Source: Chryseobacterium aurantiacum
GTDB lineage: Bacteria > Bacteroidota > Bacteroidia > Flavobacteriales > Weeksellaceae
DNA: 64,000 nt
Direction: 5' to 3'
Assembly: GCF_003020585.1 (NCBI RefSeq)
Contig: NZ_PXUE01000001.1
Span: 1,302,001-1,366,000 of the forward strand
Of this stretch, positions 36,222 through 45,266 are shown piece by piece. The position numbers were made by a program, and so were the translations under genes. Each line of letters opens with the position of its first letter. Within the stretch, counting starts at the first letter, position 1. The notes beneath the pieces are model-generated. The model made no database searches and was not told the origin of the DNA. It saw only the letters and a list, made by a program, of their open reading frames with translations.

Positions 36222-37649
36222 ATGAGAAAAAGCATACTTATATTTATTTTTGCTTTGGCATTTGCAAAGAACCATGCACAAAGTGATAAAAAAGTCTACT
36301 CAATCATAGATGCTGCTGCTCAGAAAGTGGCAAAAGAGTCCAAAGCATATTCTGTTTCTGTCGGAATCATCAAAGATGGAAAAATCTACACCAAGCACTT
36401 TGGTGAAATAGATAAAGGAAAAGGAAATAAAGCAGATGATAATACTTATTTTTCCATAGCTTCCGTTACCAAGCTTTTTACAGGTCAGTTATTGGCTCAG
36501 GCAGTTCTGGAGGGGAAAATAAATCTTGAAGATGATGTACGTAAATACCTTAAAGGATCTTATCCTAATTTAGAATATAATGGTGTTCCCATAAAAATAA
36601 AAAACTTACTCTCTTACGAAACAGCGCTTCCAAGAAATCTTCCTATTGATGATGATTTAAGGAAAAATATGAACGATGAAACCGCATTTCTTTACGAGAA
36701 ACTCAATAAAGGATATACCAAAGAAGACTTTAAAAAAGATCTGGCTACCGTTACATTAGATATGGAACCAGGTAAAGACTATAAATACAGTAATTTAAGC
36801 CTTGAGTTGGCCGGTCTCATGCTGGAAAATATTTACGGGAAAAGCTATGAGACACTTTTAAAAGAAAATATTTTCTCAAAAGCTGGAATGAACCATACCA
36901 AACTCGAACTTGGTAAAAATGAAGCTCAGGCTAATGGATATCATGAAAATTATCGTCTGATGCCTGTGGGACAAAGCCTTTTATGGGGTTCAGGTGGTTC
37001 CAAAACCGAATCTACAATGGGAGATATGGTGAAGTTTTTAAAAGAAGAACTGAATCCACAAGATAAAATAGTACAGGAGTCCCAAAGAAACATTAACAAT
37101 AGTAAAGAAGGATGGTATGGATATTTTTGGGATAAATACTGGATTACTGAACATGGTAAAAGAGGATTTAAACATGGTGGATCCTATGGGATAAATAGCT
37201 TGTTTACTGTATTTCCTGAGCTGAATATTGGAATTTGTATAATCGTGAACATCAATGGGCCTGAAACATTTACCGCACTTTATAATGGGACGGACGGTTT
37301 AGTAGCCGATCTTACTTCAACTTCAGATAAAAAGCAGGTGTATGGATATTCCGTAAAGGGAGATAAAATCGTTTTTTCTTACACGCATCCGAAAAACCTG
37401 AACGGAAACCTGATCAATACCGTAGCTTTAGCAGGAAGTTTCAATAATTGGGATTCTGAAAATAAAGAATATCAGATGATCAAAAAGGATAAAAATCTCT
37501 ATGAATTGGAGGTTCCTGTCTCTCAATTTGAAAAAGGAAAGCCCTATTCTTTTAAGTTTGTATTGAATAAAGAAGAATGGATTGGAGCTTCTAAAAATGC
37601 ATCCAATAATGATGGTACAAAAGATAATAATCTGACATTGGTATTATAA
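36222..37649 (+). CDS. Secreted serine hydrolase (beta-lactamase class C fold) with C-terminal glycan-binding-like domain
   Basis: The signal peptide ends HAQ. The beta-lactamase-like domain (residues about 25-360) has the S-x-x-K motif in SIASVTKLF (Ser81, Lys84), the YxN motif in YKYSNLSLEL and a KHGGSYG segment in place of KTG. Residues about 375-475 form an E-set domain like the CBM48/AMPK-type glycogen-binding module (VALAGSFNNWDSENKEYQMI, then YELEVPVSQFEKGKPYSFKF). This combination suggests an esterase, amidase or peptidase held on a glycan. The substrate is not known. Confidence 0.9.
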   Translation: MRKSILIFIFALAFAKNHAQSDKKVYSIIDAAAQKVAKESKAYSVSVGIIKDGKIYTKHFGEIDKGKGNKADDNTYFSIASVTKLFTGQLLAQAVLEGKINLEDDVRKYLKGSYPNLEYNGVPIKIKNLLSYETALPRNLPIDDDLRKNMNDETAFLYEKLNKGYTKEDFKKDLATVTLDMEPGKDYKYSNLSLELAGLMLENIYGKSYETLLKENIFSKAGMNHTKLELGKNEAQANGYHENYRLMPVGQSLLWGSGGSKTESTMGDMVKFLKEELNPQDKIVQESQRNINNSKEGWYGYFWDKYWITEHGKRGFKHGGSYGINSLFTVFPELNIGICIIVNINGPETFTALYNGTDGLVADLTSTSDKKQVYGYSVKGDKIVFSYTHPKNLNGNLINTVALAGSFNNWDSENKEYQMIKKDKNLYELEVPVSQFEKGKPYSFKFVLNKEEWIGASKNASNNDGTKDNNLTLVL

Positions 37650-37817
37650 AAAAAAGATTGAGGAAAAAGAAAGTAAAAAGAGTAAATTTGTACTCAATAT
37701 TATAAGGTGGATGATAACACCCAAATGAGCGACCAATGCAGATCGTAATCTGATACGGATGCTCTGAACTCAGAAAGTAAAAAGAAAAATAAATCTAATA
37801 TTAAAATCTGACATCTA

Positions 37818-40800
37818 ATGTCTAATAACAAAAGAATTTTCGTAGAAAAAAGAGGAATTTTCGATGTTGAAAGTCCAAAAATTTTTGATGAAGTAAAAGC
37901 GGTTGTTCCGGCTATTCAAAGTGTAAAGGTCTACAATGTGTATGACATCTTCAATTTGAATGACGGAGAATTTGAAAAAGTGGTAAACAACACATTCGTA
38001 GACCCTGTTACTGATATTTTACACACAGAAAACCCTGCAAAAAACACCCATTTCAGTATGGAATTTTTGCCTGGTCAGTATGATCAGAGAGCAGACTCTG
38101 CACAACAGTGTATCGCTTTGCTGACGGAAAATGAAAAATCAAAAGTAAGAAGTGGTAAACTGATCGAATTTGAAGGAGTGTCTGAAGCAGATCTTGTTAA
38201 AATCAAGGACCTTTTGATCAATAAAGTAGAATCTCAGGAAAAAGATCTTTCCATTCTGGATATTCCTGCAGACGAAACACCTTCTAAAGTTTTGATTCAC
38301 GAAAATTTTATCAATTTTAATGATGCTGAGCTTGAAGGTTTCTATAACAATCACGGTTTTGCATTAGGATTAGATGACCTGAAATTTATTCAGGAATATT
38401 TTAAAACTGAGCAGAGAAACCCTACAGAAACTGAACTTAAAGTATTAGATACCTATTGGAGTGATCACTGTCGTCACACGACTTTCGAAACAGAATTGTC
38501 AGACATCCAGTTTGAAGGAAACTTCAAGCATACATTGGAAACTATCTTCAATGATTATATCGAAAAAAGAAAATTCTTGGGCCGTGAGCTGAAACCTATT
38601 TCCCTAATGGATCTGGCAACTGTATGCGGTAAATATTTCCATAAAACAGGAAATCTGGATAACCTTGTGATTTCTGATGAGATCAATGCATGTACCATCC
38701 AGATTGAAGCCGAATACGATGGTAAAAAAGAGCCTTGGTATTTATTATTCAAAAACGAAACTCATAATCACCCTACAGAAATTGAGCCTTTCGGAGGAGC
38801 ATCAACATGTTTGGGAGGAGCTATCAGAGATCCATTGTCCGGAAGATCTTTTGTGTTTCAGGCGATGAGATTAACAGGTGCTGCTGACGTTTTAGAATCT
38901 GTAGATAAAACTTTACCAGGGAAATTACCTCAGAAAACGATTACAAAACAAGCTGCCAACGGATACTCATCTTATGGTAACCAGATCGGATTAGCCACTA
39001 CAATGGTTTCCGAAATCTATGATGAAGGCTACAAAGCCAAGAGAATGGAGGTAGGCTTCGTTACCGGAGCGGTTCCTATTGATTGGGTAAGACGTGAAAA
39101 GCCTGAAAATGGAGATTCAATCATCATTTTAGGTGGTGCTACAGGTAGAGACGGTGTTGGAGGAGCAAGCGGAAGTTCAAAAGAACAGGACGAAACCTCT
39201 ATTCATACCATGAGTTCAGAAGTTCAGAAAGGAAATGCCGTAGAAGAGCGTAAGATTCAAAGACTTTTCAGAAATCCTGAAGTAACAAGATTAATCAAGA
39301 AATCAAATGACTTTGGTGCCGGTGGAGTTTCTGTGGCAATCGGTGAGATTGCAGACTCTCTTGAAGTAAACCTTGATGTATTGCCATTAAAATATGAAGG
39401 ATTAAACGGAACAGAACTTGCCATTTCCGAATCTCAGGAAAGAATGGCAGTTGTGGTAGATCCAAAAGATAAAGAAAAGTTCATCAAGTTCTGTGAAGCT
39501 GAAAATATTGTTGCTGTAGAAGTAGCAAAAGTAACAGATTCAGGAAGAATGCAGATGTTCTGGAAAGGAGACAAAATTGTAGACCTTTCAAGAGAATTTT
39601 TGGATACCAACGGATGTTCAAAATCTCAGGAAGTAAAAATTAATCACCTTGGAGAAGTAAAAGCAGAAACGAAAGCGTTCACTGCAGAAAACTTCATCAC
39701 CATTTTAAAAGATAAAAATGTAGCTTCCCAAAAAGGATTATTGGAAATGTTTGATTCTTCAGTAGGAGGAACAACTGTTGCCATGCCTTTAGGCGGGAAA
39801 TACCAGCAGACGCTAATGGAAGGAAGTGTGCAGACACTACCGATCTTAGGAGCAAAAGATATTAAAACCGTTTCTTTGGCAAGCTGGGGATTTGATGCTG
39901 AGATATCAAAGCAAAACTCACTATTAGGAGCATCTTATGCTGTGGTAGAAAGTGTTGCGAAGATTGTAGCCATGGGTGGTGATTACAAAAATATCAGATT
40001 AAGCTTTCAGGAATACTTCGAAAAGCTGGGGCAGTCTCCTGAAAAATGGGGTAAACCTTTAGCTTCACTTTTAGGAGCCTATGACGCACAGATCAACCTT
40101 GGTCTTGCTGCCATTGGAGGTAAAGATTCAATGAGTGGAACCTATCAGGACCTGAATGTTCCTCCAACTTTGATCTCTTTTGCATGTGCTAACGGAGACA
40201 AACAAAATATCATTTCACCTGAATTTAAAACGGCAGGGAACAAGTTATATTTCTTCAACCATATTCCTCAGGAAAGTGGTCTTCCGAACTATGATGCATT
40301 AAAAGAAGTATATGAATTCATCTTTGAAAACATCAAGTCAGGAAAAATTGTTTCTGTAAAAACAGTGAAAGATGGTGGAGTTGCAGTAGCAGCAGCTAAA
40401 ATGAGCTTCGGAAACAGATTGGGTGCTGAGATTAATGCTGATGAAACTGTTTTATTAGCTAAAAATATCGGTAGCTTAATCATTGAATCAAAAGAAGAAT
40501 TAAGCTCAGCAGCTGTTCAGTTGATCGGAGAGGTAAAAGATTCAGGGGTTCTGAAAATTAACAATCTTGAATCTAGTATTCTGGATCTTGAATCTGCCAA
40601 CACCAATACATTCGAAAGCCTTTTCCCAACAGTAGAAAAAGAAAAAATCACGGTGGAAATTGACGAAAAGTCAAACTCCATCCATCCAAGAAATATTATT
40701 ATCAAAAAACATGGAATTGCACAGCCTAAAGTTTTTGCTCCCGTATTCCCAGGAACAAACTGTGAGTATGACACGCTGAATGCATTCCAGAAAGAAGGTG

Positions 40801-41513
40801 CTGTAGTAAGCAGCTTACCTTTAATCAATATCAATCACCAGTTACTGGATGAAAGTATTGATGCTTGGGTAGAAGAGATCAGAACATCTCAGATCTTAGC
40901 ATTCTCAGGTGGTTTCTCAGCCGGTGATGAACCGGATGGTTCTGCAAAATTCATTGTAAACGTTCTGAAAAACGAAAAAATGAGAAATGCAGTTCATGAA
41001 TTACTAGACAGAGACGGTATGATCGTTGGAATTTGTAACGGGTTCCAGGCGCTTGTTAAATCAGGATTGCTGCCTTACGGAAGAATCAAGGATCTGGATG
41101 AAAACTCACCAACCTTGGCTCACAATGCTATCAGGAGACATATCTCTCAGATGGTAACAGTACAGGTTGTAAATGACGAAAGCCCTTGGTTAAAAGGAAT
41201 GAAAGGCCAAACATACACCATTCCTATTTCTCACGGTGAAGGACGTTTCATGGCTTCAGAAGAGGAAATCAAGAAGTTGTATGAAAACGGGCAGATTGCA
41301 ACCCAATATATCGATCTTGATGGAAACATTGCCCACGGAATGCCATTCAATCCAAATAATTCATTATTCGGAATTGAAGGAATCACAAGCCCATGTGGAA
41401 AGATCTATGGAAGAATGGGCCACCCGGAGCGTTTTGCAGAGGGTCTCATGAAGAATATACCAACCGCGAATTATCACAACATATTCAAAAACGGTGTTGA
41501 ATACTTCAAATAA
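37818..41513 (+). CDS. purL: Phosphoribosylformylglycinamidine synthase, long single-chain form
   Basis: Converts FGAR to FGAM with ATP and glutamine in purine synthesis. At 1231 aa it combines all domains in one chain. An N-terminal PurS-like part comes first, then a linker with YWSDHCRHTTFETELSD, and two AIRS-like halves (GGASTCLGGAIRDPLSGRS, GGKDSMSGTYQDLNVPPTL). The C-terminal class I glutaminase has nucleophile Cys in VGICNGFQALVKSGLLP, with the triad His and Glu near GHPERFAEG. This is the form of proteobacteria and Bacteroidota. A strong terminator follows. Confidence 0.97.
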   Translation: MSNNKRIFVEKRGIFDVESPKIFDEVKAVVPAIQSVKVYNVYDIFNLNDGEFEKVVNNTFVDPVTDILHTENPAKNTHFSMEFLPGQYDQRADSAQQCIALLTENEKSKVRSGKLIEFEGVSEADLVKIKDLLINKVESQEKDLSILDIPADETPSKVLIHENFINFNDAELEGFYNNHGFALGLDDLKFIQEYFKTEQRNPTETELKVLDTYWSDHCRHTTFETELSDIQFEGNFKHTLETIFNDYIEKRKFLGRELKPISLMDLATVCGKYFHKTGNLDNLVISDEINACTIQIEAEYDGKKEPWYLLFKNETHNHPTEIEPFGGASTCLGGAIRDPLSGRSFVFQAMRLTGAADVLESVDKTLPGKLPQKTITKQAANGYSSYGNQIGLATTMVSEIYDEGYKAKRMEVGFVTGAVPIDWVRREKPENGDSIIILGGATGRDGVGGASGSSKEQDETSIHTMSSEVQKGNAVEERKIQRLFRNPEVTRLIKKSNDFGAGGVSVAIGEIADSLEVNLDVLPLKYEGLNGTELAISESQERMAVVVDPKDKEKFIKFCEAENIVAVEVAKVTDSGRMQMFWKGDKIVDLSREFLDTNGCSKSQEVKINHLGEVKAETKAFTAENFITILKDKNVASQKGLLEMFDSSVGGTTVAMPLGGKYQQTLMEGSVQTLPILGAKDIKTVSLASWGFDAEISKQNSLLGASYAVVESVAKIVAMGGDYKNIRLSFQEYFEKLGQSPEKWGKPLASLLGAYDAQINLGLAAIGGKDSMSGTYQDLNVPPTLISFACANGDKQNIISPEFKTAGNKLYFFNHIPQESGLPNYDALKEVYEFIFENIKSGKIVSVKTVKDGGVAVAAAKMSFGNRLGAEINADETVLLAKNIGSLIIESKEELSSAAVQLIGEVKDSGVLKINNLESSILDLESANTNTFESLFPTVEKEKITVEIDEKSNSIHPRNIIIKKHGIAQPKVFAPVFPGTNCEYDTLNAFQKEGAVVSSLPLININHQLLDESIDAWVEEIRTSQILAFSGGFSAGDEPDGSAKFIVNVLKNEKMRNAVHELLDRDGMIVGICNGFQALVKSGLLPYGRIKDLDENSPTLAHNAIRRHISQMVTVQVVNDESPWLKGMKGQTYTIPISHGEGRFMASEEEIKKLYENGQIATQYIDLDGNIAHGMPFNPNNSLFGIEGITSPCGKIYGRMGHPERFAEGLMKNIPTANYHNIFKNGVEYFK

Positions 41514-41521
41514 AAAATTAG

Positions 41522-41557
41522 CCTCACAGATTTTCAATGTCTGTGAGGTTTTTTTTA
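41522..41557 (+). terminator. Terminator after purL
   Basis: CCTCACAGA and TCTGTGAGG form a perfect nine-pair stem, followed by eight T residues. Confidence 0.92.
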
Positions 41558-41577
41558 ATATGTAATCAATAAGTTCA

Positions 41578-41585
41578 TATTTTTG
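41578..41585 (+). promoter_or_regulatory. Candidate -7 box (TATTTTTG) for the DUF3667 gene
   Basis: TATTTTTG lies 33 bases before the ATG at 41619, right after the purL terminator. Confidence 0.45.
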
Positions 41586-41618
41586 CATCATTACATTAAA
41601 AAAACAAAACTTTAACCA

Positions 41619-42320
41619 ATGAACCAAGAAAATTCTTCTGAGACCAAGAAAGAAATCAAAAGAATAGATGCAAGTTACATTTCGCACGAGATACAACACC
41701 TTTTACACTTTGACAAAGGCTTTCCTTTTACCTTTAAAGAAGTTTTGCTACGTCCGGGGAAAGCAGTAAGAGAATATCTCAGAGAAAATCGTGAAAAATA
41801 TGTAAAACCAATTGTGTTTTTGGTTTTTGCCGCAGTTTTTTATACTTTTATTATTCATTTATTTCATATTGAAGTCCTCATTTTTAATATAAAAGGATTT
41901 GGTGGAGCACAGCAATGGGAACATAATCTAGATACTGAAGTGATCAATAAATGGATAGATTCTCACCTCGGATATTCTGCCCTGATTATTGGTTTTTTTA
42001 TGGCTATTTGGACCAAGATATTCTTTTGCAAAAAAGGGTATAATATATTTGAAATATTTGTATTGCTATCCTATGTTTTCGGAGTATTTTTTATTGCACT
42101 TTTATTTTTTCTGTTGCTTTCAAAGCTAACAGGTCTGTTAATGATAACTCAGATAGGGGTGCTATTACTTCAAGTTTATTTTGTGGGAGCAATTGGCCAG
42201 TTTTTTGGAGAAAAGAATCTTATCAATTATGTCAAGAGTTTAATTTGCCTGTTTTTAGGGATTATTACCTACAAGTACAGTTTGATTTTACTGGCATATT
42301 TGATCCATCTTTTTAAGTGA
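41619..42320 (+). CDS. DUF3667 family membrane protein
   Basis: A 233-residue inner-membrane protein. A cytosolic N-terminal part has the DUF3667 motif SYISHEIQHLLHFDKGFPFT, followed by EVLLRPGKAVREYLRENREK. Five hydrophobic segments come next (PIVFLVFAAVFYTFIIHLFH, ALIIGFFMAIWTKIFF, and three more). There is no zinc-finger N-terminus as seen in longer members. Function unknown; common in Bacteroidota. Confidence 0.88.
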   Translation: MNQENSSETKKEIKRIDASYISHEIQHLLHFDKGFPFTFKEVLLRPGKAVREYLRENREKYVKPIVFLVFAAVFYTFIIHLFHIEVLIFNIKGFGGAQQWEHNLDTEVINKWIDSHLGYSALIIGFFMAIWTKIFFCKKGYNIFEIFVLLSYVFGVFFIALLFFLLLSKLTGLLMITQIGVLLLQVYFVGAIGQFFGEKNLINYVKSLICLFLGIITYKYSLILLAYLIHLFK

Positions 42321-42367
42321 AATATATTTTAAAAAGTAATGTTAGGAACCATCACAAATAATTACAA

Positions 42368-42784
42368 ATGGACTTAAATACTTCAAATAACAATACAAGA
42401 AAAATGATCGTCATCAATGGTGGTCATTTTTCGTCTTTAGCAGGATTCTATGAAGAGATTTCCAATATCTTAATGAAAGATACAGACTGGAAAGTAGGAA
42501 CCTTGGATGGCTTTGACGATATCCTTTACGGTGGCTTCGGTGTTTTTGATAACAATGAAGAAATTGAAATCGTCTGGAAAGAATCTCAAAAATCAAAAGA
42601 AGATCTGGGGTTTAAGACTACTCAAGAATTCTATGAGAATAAAATAAGACAGGGAAAACCGTTTAATATAGAACTGATTCAGCAAAAATTGAATGATTTG
42701 ATGGAAGGAAAAGGACAGACGTTGTTTGATATCTTAATTGAAATTATTCAGTCTCATTCTAATATTAGCCTCACCTTAGATTGA
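42368..42784 (+). CDS. Barstar-like ribonuclease inhibitor family protein
   Basis: A 138-residue cytosolic protein. It shows the barstar pattern: opening strand MIVINGGHFSSLAGFYEEIS, the W-K-V-GTLDGFDDILYGGFG loop region, and a final HSNISLTLD strand that matches the last strand of barstar (ITIILS). Barstars bind barnase-type RNases and keep them inactive. No nuclease gene lies nearby, so it stands alone as an orphan inhibitor or has another partner. The insertion of about 30 residues (SKEDLGFKTTQEFYENKIR) is typical for the larger barstar-like form. Confidence 0.85.
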   Translation: MDLNTSNNNTRKMIVINGGHFSSLAGFYEEISNILMKDTDWKVGTLDGFDDILYGGFGVFDNNEEIEIVWKESQKSKEDLGFKTTQEFYENKIRQGKPFNIELIQQKLNDLMEGKGQTLFDILIEIIQSHSNISLTLD

Positions 42785-42829
42785 TAAATAAGAAGCCTGA
42801 AATTTAATTATAACTTCTTATTTGTCTGT
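42785..42829 (+). terminator. Possible terminator after the barstar-like gene
   Basis: AAATAAGAAG and CTTCTTATTT pair around a 17-base loop; a weak T-rich stretch follows (GTCTGTTTTTG). Confidence 0.5.
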
Positions 42830-42968
42830 TTTTGCTAAAAAAGATGTTAAAAAACATACAGAGATGGAGCGTATTCAGAAGATTTTATTTTACTTTGAAT
42901 ACTATTTTTAAATGCTTTTAGCCTGAGCCATGGAGCTGGTTTAAATAATAAATAAAAGAACGAATTGA

Positions 42969-43598
42969 ATGAAGAAAATTGTATATGGACTGTTCTTTGG
43001 AGACAGTATAACGTATGGAGAATATGACGGCGTTTTCGGAGGCTGGGTTGATATTTTAAAAAGATATGCCCTGCAAAAATTCCACGAGGGAAATGGTGAT
43101 GAATTAATTTTATTTAATCTGGGAATTGGTGGAGAAACTACAGAAGGATTATTAAAGAGAATGCCCACTGAACTGGAGGCTAGAAATTCAGCAGATGGAA
43201 ATTTGGTTTTTATAAGTTATGGGGCCAATGATCTTGCTATAAAAGAAGGGGTACAGGTGGTAGAACCGGAAACATTTAAAAGCAATATGATAAAAGCCGT
43301 TCAGCATGCAAAAGAGTTCTCAAAGGATATTTATCTTGTAAGTATTCTTCCGGTTTCAAAAAATATAGATGGAGTAGTAGTAGGTTCAGGAAAGGTAAGA
43401 ACCAACGAAGAAGTAGTTGCCTACAACCAAATTCTAAAGGACGTGGCCCAAGATCATTCTTTAATATACATAGATTTTTATACAGCAATCTTGGCCGATA
43501 AAGAAATTTTGCTTTCTGCAGACGGAGTACATCCTAATGAAAAAGGGTATGGAACGATGGCTGAAATTGCAATTCCAATCATTGAAAAATATTTATAA
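42969..43598 (+). CDS. SGNH/GDSL family hydrolase
   Basis: A 209-residue hydrolase, cytosolic by sequence (no signal peptide). SGNH blocks are visible: FFGDSITYGEYDG (Ser nucleophile), LGIGGETTEGLLKRM (block II Gly), SYGANDLAI (block III Asn) and SADGVHPNEKGYGTM (block V Asp-His). It probably acts as an esterase or lysophospholipase-type enzyme; the substrate is unknown. Its stop codon overlaps the start of the next gene (TAATG), which shows translational coupling. Confidence 0.93.
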   Translation: MKKIVYGLFFGDSITYGEYDGVFGGWVDILKRYALQKFHEGNGDELILFNLGIGGETTEGLLKRMPTELEARNSADGNLVFISYGANDLAIKEGVQVVEPETFKSNMIKAVQHAKEFSKDIYLVSILPVSKNIDGVVVGSGKVRTNEEVVAYNQILKDVAQDHSLIYIDFYTAILADKEILLSADGVHPNEKGYGTMAEIAIPIIEKYL

Positions 43599-43930
43599 TG
43601 CCCCATTTATTTTCTTACGGAACCCTGCAGAAAGAGCAGGTTCAACTTGAAACCTTTGGACGAATTTTACAAGGAAAAAAAGACGCCCTATCTGGGTATA
43701 AGCTAAGGATGCTTGAAATTACAGATCCTGAAGTATTACGGAAAAGCGGTCAGAAATATCATCCCGTTCTGGAGTTCTCAGGAAATGAACAAGATCAAGT
43801 AGAGGGAGTGCTTTTTGAAGTCACAGAGAATGAAATTCTTCAGGCTGATGAATACGAAGTAGATGATTACAAAAGAATCGAAACCATTTTTAAATCCGGG
43901 AAAAAAGGGTTTATCTATGTAGGAGTATAA
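43598..43930 (+). CDS. Gamma-glutamylcyclotransferase (AIG2-like) family protein
   Basis: A 110-residue cytosolic protein of the GGCT fold. The N-terminal FSYGTLQKEQVQLETFGR is the family's substrate-pocket motif. EGVLFEVTENEILQADEYE holds the position of the catalytic Glu region. It may cleave gamma-glutamyl peptides to 5-oxoproline or act on related amines. It overlaps the SGNH hydrolase stop codon by one base and is translated with it. Confidence 0.88.
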   Translation: MPHLFSYGTLQKEQVQLETFGRILQGKKDALSGYKLRMLEITDPEVLRKSGQKYHPVLEFSGNEQDQVEGVLFEVTENEILQADEYEVDDYKRIETIFKSGKKGFIYVGV

Positions 43931-43996
43931 TCTCTATCTCTTAGAATTTATTGAGACAAAGTATAGAACGATAAATATTACAATATCATATCAATA

Positions 43997-44024
43997 GAAA
44001 CGGGCTTTAGCTCGTTTTATTTTT
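43997..44024 (+). terminator. Hairpin terminator after the GGCT-like gene
   Basis: AAACGGGC and GCTCGTTT pair around TTTA, followed by a T-rich stretch. The gap to 44171 otherwise holds GGCTTTAGCCAAAACTTA at 44041-44058, similar to AGCTTTATCCAAAATTTA near 56646, which looks like a scattered intergenic repeat. Confidence 0.55.
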
Positions 44025-44111
44025 AAACCACCAATCCATAGGCTTTAGCCAAAACTTAAAATCTGCGAAAGATTTCCGTCCTGCTTATTTGAATACGATC
44101 AGAAACCCTAC

Positions 44112-44146
44112 TGACAAACAGTTGTCACAACTCATTTCTACCTTTG
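44112..44146 (+). promoter_or_regulatory. Operator-like palindrome and -7 box upstream of the GyrI-like gene
   Basis: TGACAAACAGTTGTCA at 44112-44127 is a perfect six-base inverted repeat with a 4-base spacer. A TACCTTTG -7 box follows at 44139-44146, 25 bases before the ATG. The palindrome covers the region where a -33 element should lie, so a regulator bound there could control the promoter. Confidence 0.55.
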
Positions 44147-44171
44147 TGAAAGACAAAAGAAAAATTAAAAC

Positions 44172-44630
44172 ATGAATAACGTAAGAGTCGAGCCTTTTAA
44201 GGTAATAGGAATTGCCGTAAGAACCACCAATGAAAATAATCAGGCCGCAAAGGATATTCCTGTATTATGGGAAAAGCTAATGAAAGAAAATATTGTGGAG
44301 AATATTCCCAATAAGCTAGACAATGCTGTTTATTCCATCTACACAGATTATGAGAAGGACCACACAAAACCCTATACCACCATCCTTGGATGCAAAGTAG
44401 CAAGTCTGGACCATATTCCGGAAGGAATGGTGGGTAAATCCTTTGATGGTGGAGACTATGTAAAATTTACACCTAAAGGAAATTTATCAGAAAATCTGAT
44501 TATTAACGAGTGGATCAAGATCTGGAACATGGATTTGGGCAGAACATTTACAGCCGACTTTGAAGTATATGGAGAAAAAGCGATGAACCCCGCAGAGGCA
44601 GAAGTAGATATTTTAATTGCAGTGCAATAA
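44172..44630 (+). CDS. GyrI-like / effector-binding domain protein
   Basis: A 152-residue stand-alone small-molecule binding domain of the GyrI-like (AraC effector-binding) fold. It starts VRVEPFKVIGIAVRTTNEN, with AVYSIYTDYEKDHTKPYTTI, then CKVASLDHIPEGMVGKSFDG and the end WIKIWNMDLGRTFTADFEVY followed by AEVDILIAVQ. Members bind lipophilic cations or drugs, or inhibit gyrase. It carries no DNA-binding part. The upstream palindrome suggests regulated expression. Confidence 0.88.
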   Translation: MNNVRVEPFKVIGIAVRTTNENNQAAKDIPVLWEKLMKENIVENIPNKLDNAVYSIYTDYEKDHTKPYTTILGCKVASLDHIPEGMVGKSFDGGDYVKFTPKGNLSENLIINEWIKIWNMDLGRTFTADFEVYGEKAMNPAEAEVDILIAVQ

Positions 44631-44662
44631 CAAATAATAATATTCATTACCTATTCAACCAT

Positions 44663-44704
44663 AAAAAAGCCTCCTGCCATTGAAAAATGATAGGAGGCTT
44701 TAAC
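44663..44704. terminator. Bidirectional terminator between convergent genes
   Basis: AAGCCTCCT and AGGAGGCTT pair with an inner CATT/AATG stem. A-runs and T-runs flank both ends, so it can serve the GyrI-like gene (plus) and the lipocalin-like gene (minus). Confidence 0.85.
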
Positions 44705-44720
44705 GTTTTTATTGAACGGG

Positions 44721-45179
44721 TTATTTATAAAAAACAGTTTTTATATAGTCATTGGTATTGTCCCCATTATAATCATAATTAGCAGGAGTTAAAATGATAA
44801 GTTTGCTGGTGGTAAGATCCAAAACTTCAGCACTGTTATTGTTAATAGTAAGTTTCATTTGTGGAGAATCATAAAAATAGGAAAGAGTGGATTCTGTTTT
44901 CTGACAAGCGGACCCCACTGTATTATAGTCATTCATATAATACTTTCCATCATTCCGAAATTCATAGGTTCCCTTTTTTTTGCAATCATCAGGAGTGTTT
45001 TCATGAATTACCGTTGACTTATCGGATCCTGAAATCTGATATTCAGTTTGTATTTTCCAAAGTCCAACAATATTAGTGTCATAAATATTATTGTTGTTAT
45101 TCCCTGTTGGAGTATCATCACCAAGGCTGCATGATGAAAGTGTTCCCAATATTAAAATTCCAGCGACTATCTTTTTCAT
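44721..45179 (-). CDS. Lipocalin-like lipoprotein
   Basis: A lipoprotein signal (lipobox LSSC) and a low-complexity Asn stretch (GNNNNNIYDTN) precede a lipocalin-like barrel: IVGLWKIQTEYQISGSDKST, KKGTYEFRNDGKYYMNDY and TPANYDYNGDNTNDYIKTVF. Two Cys residues in the barrel (DDCKKKG, SACQKTE) may bridge. Lipocalin-family lipoproteins of this type are common in Chryseobacterium, with no defined ligand. The dgkA gene lies upstream on the same strand (87-base gap). Confidence 0.82.
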   Translation of the reverse strand: MKKIVAGILILGTLSSCSLGDDTPTGNNNNNIYDTNIVGLWKIQTEYQISGSDKSTVIHENTPDDCKKKGTYEFRNDGKYYMNDYNTVGSACQKTESTLSYFYDSPQMKLTINNNSAEVLDLTTSKLIILTPANYDYNGDNTNDYIKTVFYK

Positions 45180-45266
45180 AAAGTGAATTTTTGGCGAACT
45201 TAATAAAAATTATTAAATGAATGGAACTTTATATGAATTTTATGAAAATTTGATGGGATGAACCGC

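Noticed and set aside
33747..41513. purB and purL as one operon
   Set aside because: A terminator follows purB and two unrelated secreted-protein genes lie between them, so joint transcription is unlikely.
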